NCBI GenBank assembly: GCA_934533075.1
Contig: CAKTBJ010000029.1
Span: 1 to 38,981, forward strand
Direction: 5' to 3'
DNA length: 38,981 nucleotides
Origin: an uncultured Paracoccus sp.
Lineage (GTDB): Bacteria > Pseudomonadota > Alphaproteobacteria > Rhodobacterales > Rhodobacteraceae
Shown here: positions 1-8,430 of the stretch, in pieces
How the letters are laid out: the number at the start of each line of letters is the position of its first letter
How positions within the stretch are numbered: position 1 is the first letter of the stretch
Notes under the pieces: model-generated
What the model saw: only the letters and a program-made list of their open reading frames with translations
The model's database searches: none
Told to the model about the DNA's origin: nothing
Position numbers and translations under genes: made by a program

Positions 1-38
1 GAGCCTGTCCGGCGCCTCCATCCGCACAAGACAGGCTC
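1..38 (-). terminator. Hairpin at the 3' end of norF, possible terminator
   Basis: A perfect 9-bp inverted repeat (GAGCCTGTC at 1-9, GACAGGCTC at 30-38) encloses a 20-nt loop and touches the norF stop codon. Its position right after the last nor gene suggests a transcription terminator. Any T-tract would lie left of position 1, outside the window, so Rho-independence cannot be judged. Confidence 0.45.
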
Positions 39-283
39 TAGCGGCCCGCCGCCCAGGTCAGCAGCCAGACCACCGCCATCCATACCCCCAACGGCACCAG
101 CGCCAGCGACAGCCAGCCCGGCGCCCGCGCCAGATGCAGGAAGCCGCCGAGGATCGCCCGCGCCTTGGCCCATGACAGCGCCAGCAGCAGCGCGGCGGCG
201 ACCGGGCCGTGGAACAGGCCCACGGCGACGGTGCCCAGCGTCAGGGCGATCAGCAGCAGCCAGTTGCGGGTCAGCGCGTCCAT
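38..283 (-). CDS. norF: NorF, small membrane protein of the nitric oxide reductase operon
   Basis: This 81-residue protein is almost entirely hydrophobic. Two or three membrane segments are visible, around residues 8-24, 27-45 and 56-78, with positively charged loops. It resembles the NorF/cytochrome oxidase subunit IV-like proteins that end nor operons in Paracoccus and Rhodobacter. NorE and NorF are known to be needed for full NO reductase activity but are not part of the purified NorCB complex. The start lies 4 bp beyond the norE stop, consistent with translational coupling at the end of the operon. Identity rests mainly on context and hydropathy because the family is short and variable. 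Confidence 0.75.
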   Translation of the reverse strand: MDALTRNWLLLIALTLGTVAVGLFHGPVAAALLLALSWAKARAILGGFLHLARAPGWLSLALVPLGVWMAVVWLLTWAAGR

Positions 284-287
284 GCCG

Positions 288-824
288 TCACCCCAGCAGA
301 TAGATCGGCGGCAGGATCAGCACCCAGACCAGATCCACCATGTGCCAGAACATCACCCCCGCCTGCACGCCATCGGGCCGGGCGCGGATCGCCACCAGCG
401 CCAGCACGAAGACCCCGGCCAGCACATGCGCGGCGTGAAAGCCGGTCAGCAGGTAGTAGAAGGTGAAGAAGACATGGGTTTCCATGCCGATGCCGGCGGC
501 GATGTCGTTGGAATACTCGATCCCCTTCACCACCAGGAACGCCACGCCGCCCAGCATCGCCAGCCCCAGCGCGATCCGCGCCGCGCGGCGGGCACCGGCG
601 CGGGCGGCGCGCTCGGCCCGCGCCGCCATCCAGCCCGAGGTGACCAGAATCAGCGTATTGGCCGCCGCCGCCCGTCCGTCCAGCATCGCCTGCGCCTGCG
701 CGAACCCCTCGGCATCCATCAGCCGCAGCACCACCATCACCGAGAGGCCGGCCCCGAAGACCAGCACCTCCGAGGCGATCAGGATCCACATGATCAACTC
801 GCCCGGCAGGTCGTCCAGCCGCAT
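288..824 (-). CDS. norE: NorE, cytochrome c oxidase subunit III-like protein
   Basis: This 178-residue integral membrane protein is of the cytochrome oxidase subunit III type. About five helices are visible, beginning with a segment after LPGELIMWILIASE. It carries the typical ETHVFFTFYYLLTGFHAAHVLAG stretch in two adjoining parts. NorE proteins support NO reductase maturation or stability. The frame stays open upstream to 890, but the extra 22 residues are Gly/Arg-rich and not conserved in type. The ATG at 824 has a GGAGG ribosome site about 9 bases upstream and was chosen. A 160-bp gap with a strong hairpin separates it from norD, whereas the rest of the operon is tightly packed. Confidence 0.85.
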   Translation of the reverse strand: MRLDDLPGELIMWILIASEVLVFGAGLSVMVVLRLMDAEGFAQAQAMLDGRAAAANTLILVTSGWMAARAERAARAGARRAARIALGLAMLGGVAFLVVKGIEYSNDIAAGIGMETHVFFTFYYLLTGFHAAHVLAGVFVLALVAIRARPDGVQAGVMFWHMVDLVWVLILPPIYLLG

Positions 825-933
825 CAGCCCGCCCTCCGCAGGCCCGGACCGGCCACCAGCACCTCGCGACGGGTGCCCGGCACGGGCCACCTCCCGGCGG
901 CGGACGGCGGGATGGCGGTGCGCCCCCCGCCGC

Positions 934-958
934 CGTCCTGCCCATCGCGGGCAGGACG
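934..958 (-). other. Intercistronic hairpin between norD and norE
   Basis: A perfect 10-bp inverted repeat (CGTCCTGCCC at 934-943, GGGCAGGACG at 949-958) has a 5-nt loop. It lies in the only sizeable gap (825-984) of the nor operon. There is no T-run, so a processing or mRNA-stability element, or partial attenuation of norEF, is more likely than a full terminator. Function is inferred. Confidence 0.45.
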
Positions 959-984
959 CGCGCCCGTCCCGTCGTCCGCCCGCA

Positions 985-2907
985 TCACGTCACCAGTTGC
1001 CGGTAGATCTCCGGCAGGGCGGTGGTCAGGCGGTCCGGCTCGCGGATCAGGGCGAAACCGCCCTGCCCGAAGATGCGCGGGAACCAGGCCTGCGCGTCGC
1101 GGTCGATGGTGATGCCGAACACCGCATGCCCCGCCCGGCGGGCCTCGCGCACCGCCATCGCGCTGTCCTCGATGCCGTGGCGGCCCTCGTAATGGTCAAG
1201 ATCGTTGGGCTTGCCGTCGGTGATGACGATCAGCAGCCGCCGCGCATTGGCGGCCTCGGCCAACCCGCGCGAGGCATGGCGGATCGCCGCGCCGAGGCGG
1301 GTATAGAAGCCCGGTTGCAGGGCATGGATGCGGGCCTCGATCTGCGCCCCCATCGGCTCGTCGAAGGACTTGCAGTCGTGTATCCATACCCGGTTGCGCT
1401 TCAGCGAGGAAAAGCCCTGGATCGCGAAGCGGTCGCCGCAGGCGTCCAGCCCCCAGGCCAGCGCGGTCAGCGCCTCGCGGGCGATGTCGATGACCGGCCG
1501 CCCCGTGGCCGCGCTCTCGGTCGAGCGCGACACGTCCAGCAGGATCGACACCGCCAGATCGCGCTTTTCCGGCCGCGCCTGCTGCCATATCCGGTCACTG
1601 CCCCGCCCGGTGGCGCGCAGGTCGGCGACCGCGCGCAGCGTGGCGTCGAGGTCCAGTTCCTCGCCATCCGGCTGGGCATGCTGGATGATCTTGGCCGGCC
1701 GCAGGGCCTCGAACTGGCGCTTGACCGCGCGGATGCGGCGCTGGCTGGCGGGGTCGGCGATGCCCGCGAAATCCGGCTTCGGCTGCACCGGCGCGGCCAG
1801 AACCCGGCAATGGTCGGGCAGATAGCCGCCGGAGCGCGCCTCCCATTCGGGATAGGTGTGGCGGTCGGCGATGCGCTCGCGGTCCACGTCCTCGGGCGCG
1901 AGGTCCAGATGCAGCTTCAGCCGCGTCGCCGGGGCCTGCGAGACCTGCCCCAGCACGATCTCCTCATGGTCCTCGGCGGCCTTCTTGGCATTGTCCAGAT
2001 CGTCGTCCTCGACCCGGCGGTTGAGGTTCATGAACTCGGCCCAGGCCAGCATGGCCTCGAATTTATAGAGGATGATGCTGTCCTTGCGCTCGGCCTGATC
2101 GGCCTGCATGCGCCGCGCCTTGCGGGCGGTGGCGGTGGCGGCTTCCTCGGGCGTGCCGCCGGTGGGCAGGCTGGCGACCTCGGTGCGGGCCGAGGCCGCC
2201 AGCCCGCGCAGGTCGGGCCAGAGCGCCACCGGCAGCATGGGCCGATAGCCCTGGGGCGCGCGCCAGTGGCCGGGCGGGTCGGCATAGCCGGCCAGAAGGC
2301 CCGGCTCGGGCGGGGCCGGATCGCCCAGCAGGTGGCGGGCCAGCGCCTCGACCTGCGCCTCGGTTCCGCGCAGGCGGGGCCGGCCGCGCAGGGCCAGATG
2401 CGCCGAGGCCAGCCGGTGCCACAAAGGCGCGAGGCCGGGCGCGGCGGCCAGCGTGGCGCGGGTCATCGCCATGCCCGATGCCAGCGCGGCCAGATCGGCG
2501 CGGAACGGGTCGGGCTGCGGCGGCTGCGGCGCGGCATGCGCCGCCACCGCCGCCAGCCACAGGTAAAGCCCCTCGTTATCGGCACGGTCGGGAAAGATGG
2601 CCAGTTCGGCGGGCAACCGCAACGCCTCGCCGTCGAAGCTGGCGCGGGGAAGCTGGTCGGCATCGAAGGCCAGCTTGCGGCGCCAGGAAATCCGGTGCTG
2701 GCCGGCCTCGTCGGCCACGGGCTTCAACTCCACGTCCTGCGCGCCGCCAAGGCCGCGAAACAGCACCGCCGCGCGGCCGCGCATCGCGTCGAACCCCACC
2801 GCCGCCTCGGAAAACCGCACGGGCGGGTCCATGCGCGAGGCCAGCAGGTGCCACAGCTTGCCGACGGATTCCTCCGGCTCCCACGGCGCGATGTCCAGAT
2901 GGGCCAT
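985..2907 (-). CDS. norD: NorD, VWA-domain accessory protein for NO reductase
   Basis: This 640-residue soluble protein has a C-terminal von Willebrand factor A domain. A MIDAS-type DVSRS (DxSxS) motif lies near residue 457, followed by a conserved ITDGKPND segment. The N-terminal two thirds are NorD-specific and rich in charged residues. NorD works with the AAA+ ATPase NorQ. By analogy with CbbQ/CbbO and MoxR/VWA pairs, they are thought to insert the non-haem iron or remodel NorB. The start follows the norQ stop by 4 bp. The length fits Paracoccus NorD proteins of roughly 640 residues. A 160-bp gap follows before norE. Confidence 0.93.
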   Translation of the reverse strand: MAHLDIAPWEPEESVGKLWHLLASRMDPPVRFSEAAVGFDAMRGRAAVLFRGLGGAQDVELKPVADEAGQHRISWRRKLAFDADQLPRASFDGEALRLPAELAIFPDRADNEGLYLWLAAVAAHAAPQPPQPDPFRADLAALASGMAMTRATLAAAPGLAPLWHRLASAHLALRGRPRLRGTEAQVEALARHLLGDPAPPEPGLLAGYADPPGHWRAPQGYRPMLPVALWPDLRGLAASARTEVASLPTGGTPEEAATATARKARRMQADQAERKDSIILYKFEAMLAWAEFMNLNRRVEDDDLDNAKKAAEDHEEIVLGQVSQAPATRLKLHLDLAPEDVDRERIADRHTYPEWEARSGGYLPDHCRVLAAPVQPKPDFAGIADPASQRRIRAVKRQFEALRPAKIIQHAQPDGEELDLDATLRAVADLRATGRGSDRIWQQARPEKRDLAVSILLDVSRSTESAATGRPVIDIAREALTALAWGLDACGDRFAIQGFSSLKRNRVWIHDCKSFDEPMGAQIEARIHALQPGFYTRLGAAIRHASRGLAEAANARRLLIVITDGKPNDLDHYEGRHGIEDSAMAVREARRAGHAVFGITIDRDAQAWFPRIFGQGGFALIREPDRLTTALPEIYRQLVT

Positions 2908-2911
2908 TGCC

Positions 2912-3724
2912 TCAGCCCGTCACCGCCACGACCAGATCCCACAGGCCCTTGCGGGTGTCGGCATCGTCGGTCAGCGGCTCGATCATGGCGGCGTGGATGG
3001 CACGCTCGACCGCCATGCCGCCGGCGATCAGGGTGGCGGCATAGATCACCAGCCGGGTGGAGACGCCCTCCTCCAGATCCTGCCCCTTCAGCCCGCGCAG
3101 CTTGCCCGCCAGCCGCACCAGCATGGCGGCGCGGCGCTCGTCCAGCCCGCTTTCGCGCATGACCACGGGGATTTCGTGCTCGGGTGGCGGGAAGGTGAAG
3201 TCCAGCGACAGGAACCGCTGCCGGGTCGAGGGCTTCAGCGTCTTCAGGATGTTCTGATAGCCGGGGTTATAGGAGGCCACCAGCATGAAGCCCGGCGCCG
3301 CCGCCAGTTCCTCGCCGGTGCGGTCGATGGGCAGGATGCGGCGGTCGTCGGTCAGCGGGTGCAGCACCACGGCCACGTCCTTGCGGGCCTCCACCACCTC
3401 GTCGAGATAGCAGATGGCGCCCTCGCGCACGGCGCGGGTCAGCGGGCCATCGACCCAGACGGTTTCCCCGCCCTTCAGCAGATAGCGCCCGATCAGGTCG
3501 GCCGCCGACAGGTCGTCATGGCAGGCGACGGTATAAAGCCGCCGCCCCAGCCGCGCCGCCATATGGGCGACGAAGCGGGTCTTGCCGCAGCCCGTCGGGC
3601 CTTTCAGCAGCAGGGGCAGTTCGTTGCGGAACGCCGCCTCGAAGATGGCGCATTCGTCGCCCTGCGGCAGGTAGAAGGGGGCCTCGCCCCCCTCCCTCGG
3701 TCTGGGTTGCATGTCCATGATCAT
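2912..3724 (-). CDS. norQ: NorQ, MoxR/CbbQ-type AAA+ ATPase
   Basis: This 270-residue AAA+ ATPase of the CbbQ/NirQ/NorQ family activates NO reductase together with NorD. Walker A is GPTGCGKT at residues 42-49. The Walker B region reads CYLDEVVEARKD. The family-typical VASYNPGYQN and STRQRFLSLDF segments follow, and a CbbQ C-terminal domain completes the protein. The ATG at 3724 overlaps the norB stop codon (ATGA), and a second ATG lies two codons later (3718), so the start is certain to within two residues. The frame also reads upstream into norB, but that extension is spurious. Confidence 0.94.
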   Translation of the reverse strand: MIMDMQPRPREGGEAPFYLPQGDECAIFEAAFRNELPLLLKGPTGCGKTRFVAHMAARLGRRLYTVACHDDLSAADLIGRYLLKGGETVWVDGPLTRAVREGAICYLDEVVEARKDVAVVLHPLTDDRRILPIDRTGEELAAAPGFMLVASYNPGYQNILKTLKPSTRQRFLSLDFTFPPPEHEIPVVMRESGLDERRAAMLVRLAGKLRGLKGQDLEEGVSTRLVIYAATLIAGGMAVERAIHAAMIEPLTDDADTRKGLWDLVVAVTG

Positions 3725-5115
3725 TCCGCCGCCATGTGGTTTTCTTCCAGCCGGTGCTGCTCGACCGGGCCGGGCTTGATGACCTCGCGCCGCGGGAACA
3801 GCAGCGCATAGATCATCATGAACGTGCCCAGGACCACCATGCCGCCGGCCCCCAGACGCATCCACATGAACAGCGCCAGCTCGTCCGCGGTCTCCATATA
3901 GCTCATCAGGCCCAGCACGCGGCGCAGGTGCGTCTCCACCGTGCCAGCGAAGGTCAGCACGAAGGTCATGAACAGCATGCCGCCGGACATCAGCCAGAAG
4001 GCGGCCATGTTCAGCACCTGGTTATAGGGATCGCGCCCGCGCAGGATCGGCAGCGCATAGGTGAACAGCGCCAGGTTGAGGCAGACATAGGCGCCATAGA
4101 AGGCCAGGTGCCCGTGCGCGGCGGTGATCTGGGTGCCGTGGGTGTAATAGTTCACCCCGTGCAGCGTGTGCAGGAAGCCCCAGACACCGGCGCCGAAGAA
4201 GGCCAGCACCGCACAGCCCAGCGACCACAGCAGGGCGGCCTTGTTGGGGTGGTCGCGGCGGCCCTTCCAGACCATGACGAAGGCGAAGGCCATCATCGCG
4301 AAGAAGGGCACGATCTCGAAGCTGGAGAAGATCGAGCCGATCCACTGCCAATAGGCCGGCAGGCCGATCCAGTAATAGTGATGCCCCGTGCCGAGGATGC
4401 CGGAAAACAGCGCCGTGGCGACGATGACGTAAAGCCATTTCTCGACCACCTCGCGGTCCACGCCGGTCAGCTTCAGCATCAGGAAGCCGAGGATGGAGGC
4501 CATGATCAGCTCCCACACGCCTTCCACCCACAGATGGACGACGTTCCACCAATATTGCTTGTCCAGCACCAGGTTCGGCGGGTTGTAGAACGAGAACAGG
4601 AACAGCAGCGCCAGCCCCCACAGCCCGATCAGCAGGATCGAGGAGATGACCGTCTTGCGCCCCTTCAGCACCGTCAGCGACACGTTCCACAGGAAGATCA
4701 GCGCGGCGACGACGATGCCCATCTTGACCCAGCGGGGTTGCTCCAGGAACTCGCGCCCCTCGCGGCCCAGCAGGAAATGGCCCTCGAACAGGTTGAACAG
4801 ATAGGTGACGACCACGCCCGCCGTGCCGATCACCAGGATGGCAAGCTGGATATAGGCGGCCTTGACCGAATGGATCTCGCGCTCGGCCTCCTCGGGGATC
4901 AGGAAATAGGCGGCGCCGAAGAAGCCGGTCAGCAACCAGACGATCAGCGAGTTGGTATGCAGCATGCGCGCCACGCTGAAGGGCAGGATTTCCGACAGGA
5001 AGTTCGGGTTGACATAGATATAGCCGATGACCAGCCCCATGCTGACCTGCACGGCGAACAAGGCCAGCGCGACATAGATATATGCCAGGGCGATGCGTTG
5101 CGATTTGTATTTCAT
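3721..5115 (-). CDS. norB: NorB, nitric oxide reductase catalytic subunit
   Basis: This 464-residue subunit with about twelve membrane helices reduces two NO to N2O in the cytoplasmic membrane. It belongs to the haem-copper oxidase superfamily but uses an iron FeB. Expected ligands are all present: H53 and H336 for haem b, H334 for haem b3, H194 with H245 and H246 for FeB, and the conserved glutamate E198. They keep a constant offset of about 13 from the Pseudomonas numbering as I recall it. It lies 19 bp after norC, with a GGAG ribosome site in the gap. Electrons arrive from the NorC haem. It is the cNor type because it pairs with norC and lacks the qNor N-terminal fusion. Confidence 0.97.
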   Translation of the reverse strand: MKYKSQRIALAYIYVALALFAVQVSMGLVIGYIYVNPNFLSEILPFSVARMLHTNSLIVWLLTGFFGAAYFLIPEEAEREIHSVKAAYIQLAILVIGTAGVVVTYLFNLFEGHFLLGREGREFLEQPRWVKMGIVVAALIFLWNVSLTVLKGRKTVISSILLIGLWGLALLFLFSFYNPPNLVLDKQYWWNVVHLWVEGVWELIMASILGFLMLKLTGVDREVVEKWLYVIVATALFSGILGTGHHYYWIGLPAYWQWIGSIFSSFEIVPFFAMMAFAFVMVWKGRRDHPNKAALLWSLGCAVLAFFGAGVWGFLHTLHGVNYYTHGTQITAAHGHLAFYGAYVCLNLALFTYALPILRGRDPYNQVLNMAAFWLMSGGMLFMTFVLTFAGTVETHLRRVLGLMSYMETADELALFMWMRLGAGGMVVLGTFMMIYALLFPRREVIKPGPVEQHRLEENHMAAE

Positions 5116-5134
5116 GATTGTCGCTCCTTCGCGC

Positions 5135-5587
5135 TCAGCCCCACTCGTTCGGCGGCCAGTTCTGGGTGTTGATGCGGCCGGTCCACAGCAGGAAGTCCGA
5201 CAGCGCGCGGATGTCCTCGTCGCTCAGGTGGAACTGCGGCATCTGGCGCCGGCCCGGCACGCCGGAGGGCTGCGCCTCCATCCAGCCCTTCAGGGTCTCG
5301 AAGGCGACCTCGGGGTCGTCCTCGACGCCCCAGCGCACCATCACATTGCCCACCTCGGGGGCGAAATAGGCGCCTTCGCCCAGGATGGTGTGGCAGTTGA
5401 CGCAGGCCTTCATCTCCCACACATGCTTGCCGCGCTTGACGCTTTCGGTCAGGCCGGCATGGTCGGTCGAGACGTTGACGACATACCAGTGGCTGTGCGT
5501 GAACAGCCCGATGAAGATGAGGATGAAGAACAGCGACCCGCCGTAGAAGATGTTGCGGGCCATGCTCTTCGTCAGGACTTCGCGCAT
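5135..5587 (-). CDS. norC: NorC, cytochrome c subunit of nitric oxide reductase
   Basis: This 150-residue monohaem cytochrome c is anchored by one N-terminal helix (about residues 14-30). It passes electrons from periplasmic donors to NorB. The haem-binding motif is CVNCH (C62, C65, H66). The likely axial methionine is M116 in RRQMPQF. The frame is open upstream to 5725, but the ATG at 5587 gives the standard NorC N-terminus and has a GGGAGA ribosome site. It is the first gene of norCBQDEF. An NNR/FNR-type box at 5651-5664 lies upstream, implying induction by low oxygen and nitric oxide. Confidence 0.97.
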   Translation of the reverse strand: MREVLTKSMARNIFYGGSLFFILIFIGLFTHSHWYVVNVSTDHAGLTESVKRGKHVWEMKACVNCHTILGEGAYFAPEVGNVMVRWGVEDDPEVAFETLKGWMEAQPSGVPGRRQMPQFHLSDEDIRALSDFLLWTGRINTQNWPPNEWG

Positions 5588-5650
5588 GCGAGACTCTCCC
5601 GGAACGGTTGGCGTTGGGGACCGGGTTGCCAAACGGGCGCCGCCACGGCC

Positions 5651-5664
5651 TTGATGAAAGTCAA
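5651..5664. promoter_or_regulatory. NNR/FNR-type binding box between norC and a divergent small gene
   Basis: TTGATGAAAGTCAA, or TTGACTTTCATCAA on the minus strand, fits the CRP/FNR-family pattern TTGAT-N4-ATCAA with one deviation. The nearer edge is about 63 bases from the norC start. In Paracoccus, nor operons are controlled by NNR through such boxes. On the plus strand a possible -10 (TAGATT, 5687-5692) begins exactly 22 bases after the box, which is class II activator spacing for the gene at 5715. No convincing -10 is visible at the same spacing toward norC. Confidence 0.8.
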
Positions 5665-5686
5665 GATAGCCGGCTTTTTCCGCGGC

Positions 5687-5692
5687 TAGATT
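5687..5692 (+). promoter_or_regulatory. Putative -10 element of the small gene divergent from norC
   Basis: TAGATT matches TATAAT at four of six positions. Its centre is 32 bases from the centre of the NNR/FNR-type box, as expected for an activator bound at -41.5. Transcription would start near 5699, leaving a leader of about 16 bases that holds the AGGAGGA ribosome site. Confidence 0.4.
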
Positions 5693-5714
5693 GCGCTGGA
5701 GCAAGGAGGAACGG

Positions 5715-5978
5715 ATGGAAGGCAAGACAACCGAAGATTGCGACGGCGCCGGCAGGGCGGGCCGCTGGCCGGTCTGGAAGCTGGCCGCGATGCTTTACGT
5801 CTTTGCGGCGGGGGCGGTGGCCATCAACCTGTTCATGCTGGGATTGCTGGGGCAATGGCTGGGGCTGCCGGCGCTGTCGCCCGTGCAGGTGCTGGCGATC
5901 TCGGTGCCGCTGGGCGTGCCGGCGGCATGGGCCGCGGGGCAATGGGTGCGGCACCTGCTGGACGAGGCCGGAGGGTGA
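5715..5978 (+). CDS. Small two-helix membrane protein divergent from norC
   Basis: This 87-residue protein has a polar N-terminus of about 20 residues. Two hydrophobic segments follow, about residues 23-46 (LAAMLYVFAAGAVAINLFML) and 59-79, and a short charged C-terminus ends it. I do not recognise a family. The start has a strong AAGGAGGA ribosome site at 5703-5710; the frame also opens at a TTG at 5691 but without support. The gene shares a 127-bp intergenic region with norC, and the NNR/FNR-type box is well placed for its own promoter. A role in nitric oxide respiration, for example assembly or stress protection, is inference from context only. Confidence 0.75.
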   Translation: MEGKTTEDCDGAGRAGRWPVWKLAAMLYVFAAGAVAINLFMLGLLGQWLGLPALSPVQVLAISVPLGVPAAWAAGQWVRHLLDEAGG

Positions 5979-6289
5979 AGGCACAGCGCCCGCGCCGGCG
6001 CGCCGCCCTCGGGGGCGCTTCCTCTCGCGCCGCCGCATCGCCGGGCAAGATTCGCCCCGCCCGACCCCCGGCGCATCGCACCGCCGACAGGCGACACCTG
6101 TCGTTGCCGCGTCCGCTCGCAGCCGGCACCCCCGGCGCCGCCGCCTCCGCGCCGGCCATCCCCGGCCCATCGCGCCATGCAAGGCTTGCGCCGCGCCGCC
6201 GAATTCGGCGATAGGACGGGATAGCCTCTCGCCACCCGCATTCCCATGCCCTTCCCCGATTCGGGCGGCCGCCCGGCACAGGACGCGCC
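5979..6289. other. 311-bp intergenic region before dusB
   Basis: Very GC-rich sequence without a supported gene. A weak 7-bp inverted repeat (AGCGCCC at 5985-5991, GGGCGCT at 6013-6019) follows the small gene and could end its transcript. I see no clear promoter for dusB. Confidence 0.4.
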
Positions 6290-7351
6290 ATGACCGTTGC
6301 CTCCCCCTTCGCCCCATCCGCCTGCGCCCCGCCGCCGATCCGGCTGGGCGCCATGACCCTCGGCGTGCCGGTCTTCCTGGCGCCTATGGCGGGAATCACC
6401 GACCTGCCCTTCCGCCGCGCCGTCGCCCGCCACGGCGGCGCCGGCCTGATGGTCAGCGAGATGCTGGCCTCGACCGAGATGATCACGCCCTCGCCCTCCT
6501 CGCGCGCGGCGGGGCGGGCGCGGGGGCTGGCCGAGGCCGGCGGGCCGATGTCGGTGCAGATCGCCGGGCGCGAGGCCGGACCGATGGCCGAGACCGCCCG
6601 CATCGTCGAGGGCATGGGCGCGCGCGCCATCGACATCAACATGGGCTGCCCGGCGCGCAAGGTGACGGGCGGACTGTCGGGCGCGGCGCTGATGCGCGAC
6701 CTCGACCATGCGCTGACGCTGGTCGAGGCGGTGATCGGCGCCGTCTCCGTGCCCGTCACGCTGAAGATGCGGCTGGGCTGGGACGAGACATGCCTGAACG
6801 CGGCGGCGCTTGCCGCCCGCGCCGCGCAGGCCGGGGTCCGGATGCTGACCGTGCATGGCCGCACGCGGGCGCAGTTCTATACCGGCAGCGCCGACTGGGC
6901 GCGCATCCGCCCGGTGGTCGAGGCCCTGCCCCATCCGGTGCCGCTGGTGGCCAATGGCGACGTGACCGACGCGGCTTCGGCGCGCGCGGCGCTGGCTGCC
7001 TCGGGCGCGCAGGCGGTCATGGTCGGGCGCGCGGCGCAGGGCGCGCCGTGGCGGATGGCGGCGATCGCGCATGGCCTCGGGCTGGGTCCGGCGCCGGTGG
7101 TCCCGCAGGGCGCGGCGCTGGCCGATGCCGTGGCGGCGCATTACGAGGACATGCTGGACTTCTACGGCCGCGATCTGGGCCAGCGGGTGGCGCGCAAGCA
7201 TCTGGGCTGGTGGGCCGAGGCCAACCGCGCGCCCGCCACCGCCCGCCCGGCGCTGATGCGCGCGCCCTCGCCCGCCGAGGCGCTGCGCCTGATCCGCGCC
7301 GCCTTCGCCGATGCCGAGGGCGAGGCCGCCGCGCAGGGCCGCGCGGCATGA
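6290..7351 (+). CDS. dusB: tRNA-dihydrouridine synthase B (NifR3 family)
   Basis: This 353-residue FMN-dependent TIM-barrel enzyme reduces uridine to dihydrouridine in tRNA using NADPH. The N-terminal FLAPMAGITDLPFR segment, the DINMGCPARKV motif with catalytic cysteine C120, and the late VANGDV and VMVGRAAQGAPW phosphate-binding segments are typical of DusB. About 20 N-terminal residues before the barrel are Pro/Ala-rich, and an internal ATG at 6353 is an alternative start. In Rhodobacterales the gene, formerly nifR3, heads the ntrBC operon. Here its stop codon overlaps the ntrB start (ATGA), so translation of the two is probably coupled. Confidence 0.95.
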   Translation: MTVASPFAPSACAPPPIRLGAMTLGVPVFLAPMAGITDLPFRRAVARHGGAGLMVSEMLASTEMITPSPSSRAAGRARGLAEAGGPMSVQIAGREAGPMAETARIVEGMGARAIDINMGCPARKVTGGLSGAALMRDLDHALTLVEAVIGAVSVPVTLKMRLGWDETCLNAAALAARAAQAGVRMLTVHGRTRAQFYTGSADWARIRPVVEALPHPVPLVANGDVTDAASARAALAASGAQAVMVGRAAQGAPWRMAAIAHGLGLGPAPVVPQGAALADAVAAHYEDMLDFYGRDLGQRVARKHLGWWAEANRAPATARPALMRAPSPAEALRLIRAAFADAEGEAAAQGRAA

Positions 7352-8430
7352 GCGCCGAGGGTGCCGCCTGGGCCGGCCTGCCGCTGCCGGCGCTGGTCCT
7401 CGACGGCGCCGGGCGGGTGCTGGCGATCAACGATGCCGCCGAGGACTGGCTGAACCTGTCGCGCCGCATGGTGGTCGGCCAGGCGCTGGACGCGCCCGCC
7501 ATCGCGCTGCGCCTGCGCGCCGACCCGCCCCTGCCCCGGCTGGCGCAGGAGGCCGAGGCCAGCGGCCGGCCGCAGCCCGTGCGGTTTCGGCTGGCCGATC
7601 GTGTGGGCGGGCACCGGACGCGCGCGGCGCTGGTCCATGCCGGCGCCCATCCCGACGGGCTGGCGGTGGTGATCGTGCCCCGCCCCGCCGCCGGCACGGG
7701 CGCCCCGGATGCCGCCGGCAAGGCCGCGCTGTCGGCCGTGGGCATGGCGCAGATGCTGGCGCATGAGATCAAGAACCCCCTCGCCGGCATCCGCGGCGCC
7801 GCGCAGCTGATCGAGATGCAGGCCGGCCCCTCGACCGACCCGGAGGGCGGCATCCCCGCCCTGACCGCGCTGATCGTCGCGGAATGCCAGCGCGTCGTGG
7901 ACCTGCTGGCGCAGGTGGAACGCTTCGGCGACACCACGCCGCCGCGCCTCGGCCCGGTGAACATCCATGACGTGCTGGAACGCGCCCGGCGCATGGCCTC
8001 GCTGGGCGCGGCCTCGGCGCTGGCGATCACGACGGATTACGACCCTTCGCTGCCGCCGGCGCTGGCGGATGGCGACCAGCTGGTGCAGGTGGCGCTGAAC
8101 CTGATCGTCAATGCCGCGCAGGCGATCACCGCCAGCGGCACCGGCGGCCGCATCCGGCTGCGCAGCCATTACGACGGCACCCTGCGCGGCCCGAACGGCC
8201 CGCTGCCCCTTCAGGTCGAGATCGCGGATGACGGTCCCGGCCTGCCCCCGCACCTGGCCGAGCGCATCTTCGAGCCGTTCGTGTCGGGCCGCGAGAACGG
8301 CACCGGGCTGGGGCTGGCGCTGGTCGCCAAGATCGTCGCCGATCACGGCGCGCGCATCACCGCCAGCCGGCAGGACGGGCAGACGCTGTTCCGCCTGTCG
8401 CTGCCCCTGGCGCCGGGGGAGGGACGCTGA
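7348..8430 (+). CDS. ntrB: NtrB, nitrogen regulation sensor histidine kinase
   Basis: This 360-residue soluble kinase has no membrane segment. An N-terminal PAS-like domain spans about residues 10-110. A His-kinase dimerisation domain follows with H139 in LAHEIKNPLAGIRGAAQ. The ATPase domain shows the N box (LNLIVNAAQA) and G boxes (DDGPGLPP, GTGLGLALV). NtrB is known to phosphorylate or dephosphorylate NtrC in response to PII and glutamine status. The start codon overlaps the dusB stop and its stop overlaps the ntrC start (TGATG). The frame is open far upstream but the upstream translation is shadow sequence. Confidence 0.95.
   Translation: MSAEGAAWAGLPLPALVLDGAGRVLAINDAAEDWLNLSRRMVVGQALDAPAIALRLRADPPLPRLAQEAEASGRPQPVRFRLADRVGGHRTRAALVHAGAHPDGLAVVIVPRPAAGTGAPDAAGKAALSAVGMAQMLAHEIKNPLAGIRGAAQLIEMQAGPSTDPEGGIPALTALIVAECQRVVDLLAQVERFGDTTPPRLGPVNIHDVLERARRMASLGAASALAITTDYDPSLPPALADGDQLVQVALNLIVNAAQAITASGTGGRIRLRSHYDGTLRGPNGPLPLQVEIADDGPGLPPHLAERIFEPFVSGRENGTGLGLALVAKIVADHGARITASRQDGQTLFRLSLPLAPGEGR

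Noticed and set aside
463..3162. An 899-codon open frame on the plus strand
   Set aside because: It is antisense to norE, norD and norQ and shows no recognisable domain.
5608..7347. Long N-terminal extension of NtrB
   Set aside because: The upstream reading overlaps dusB in another frame. The ATG at 7348 overlaps the dusB stop and starts the normal PAS domain.
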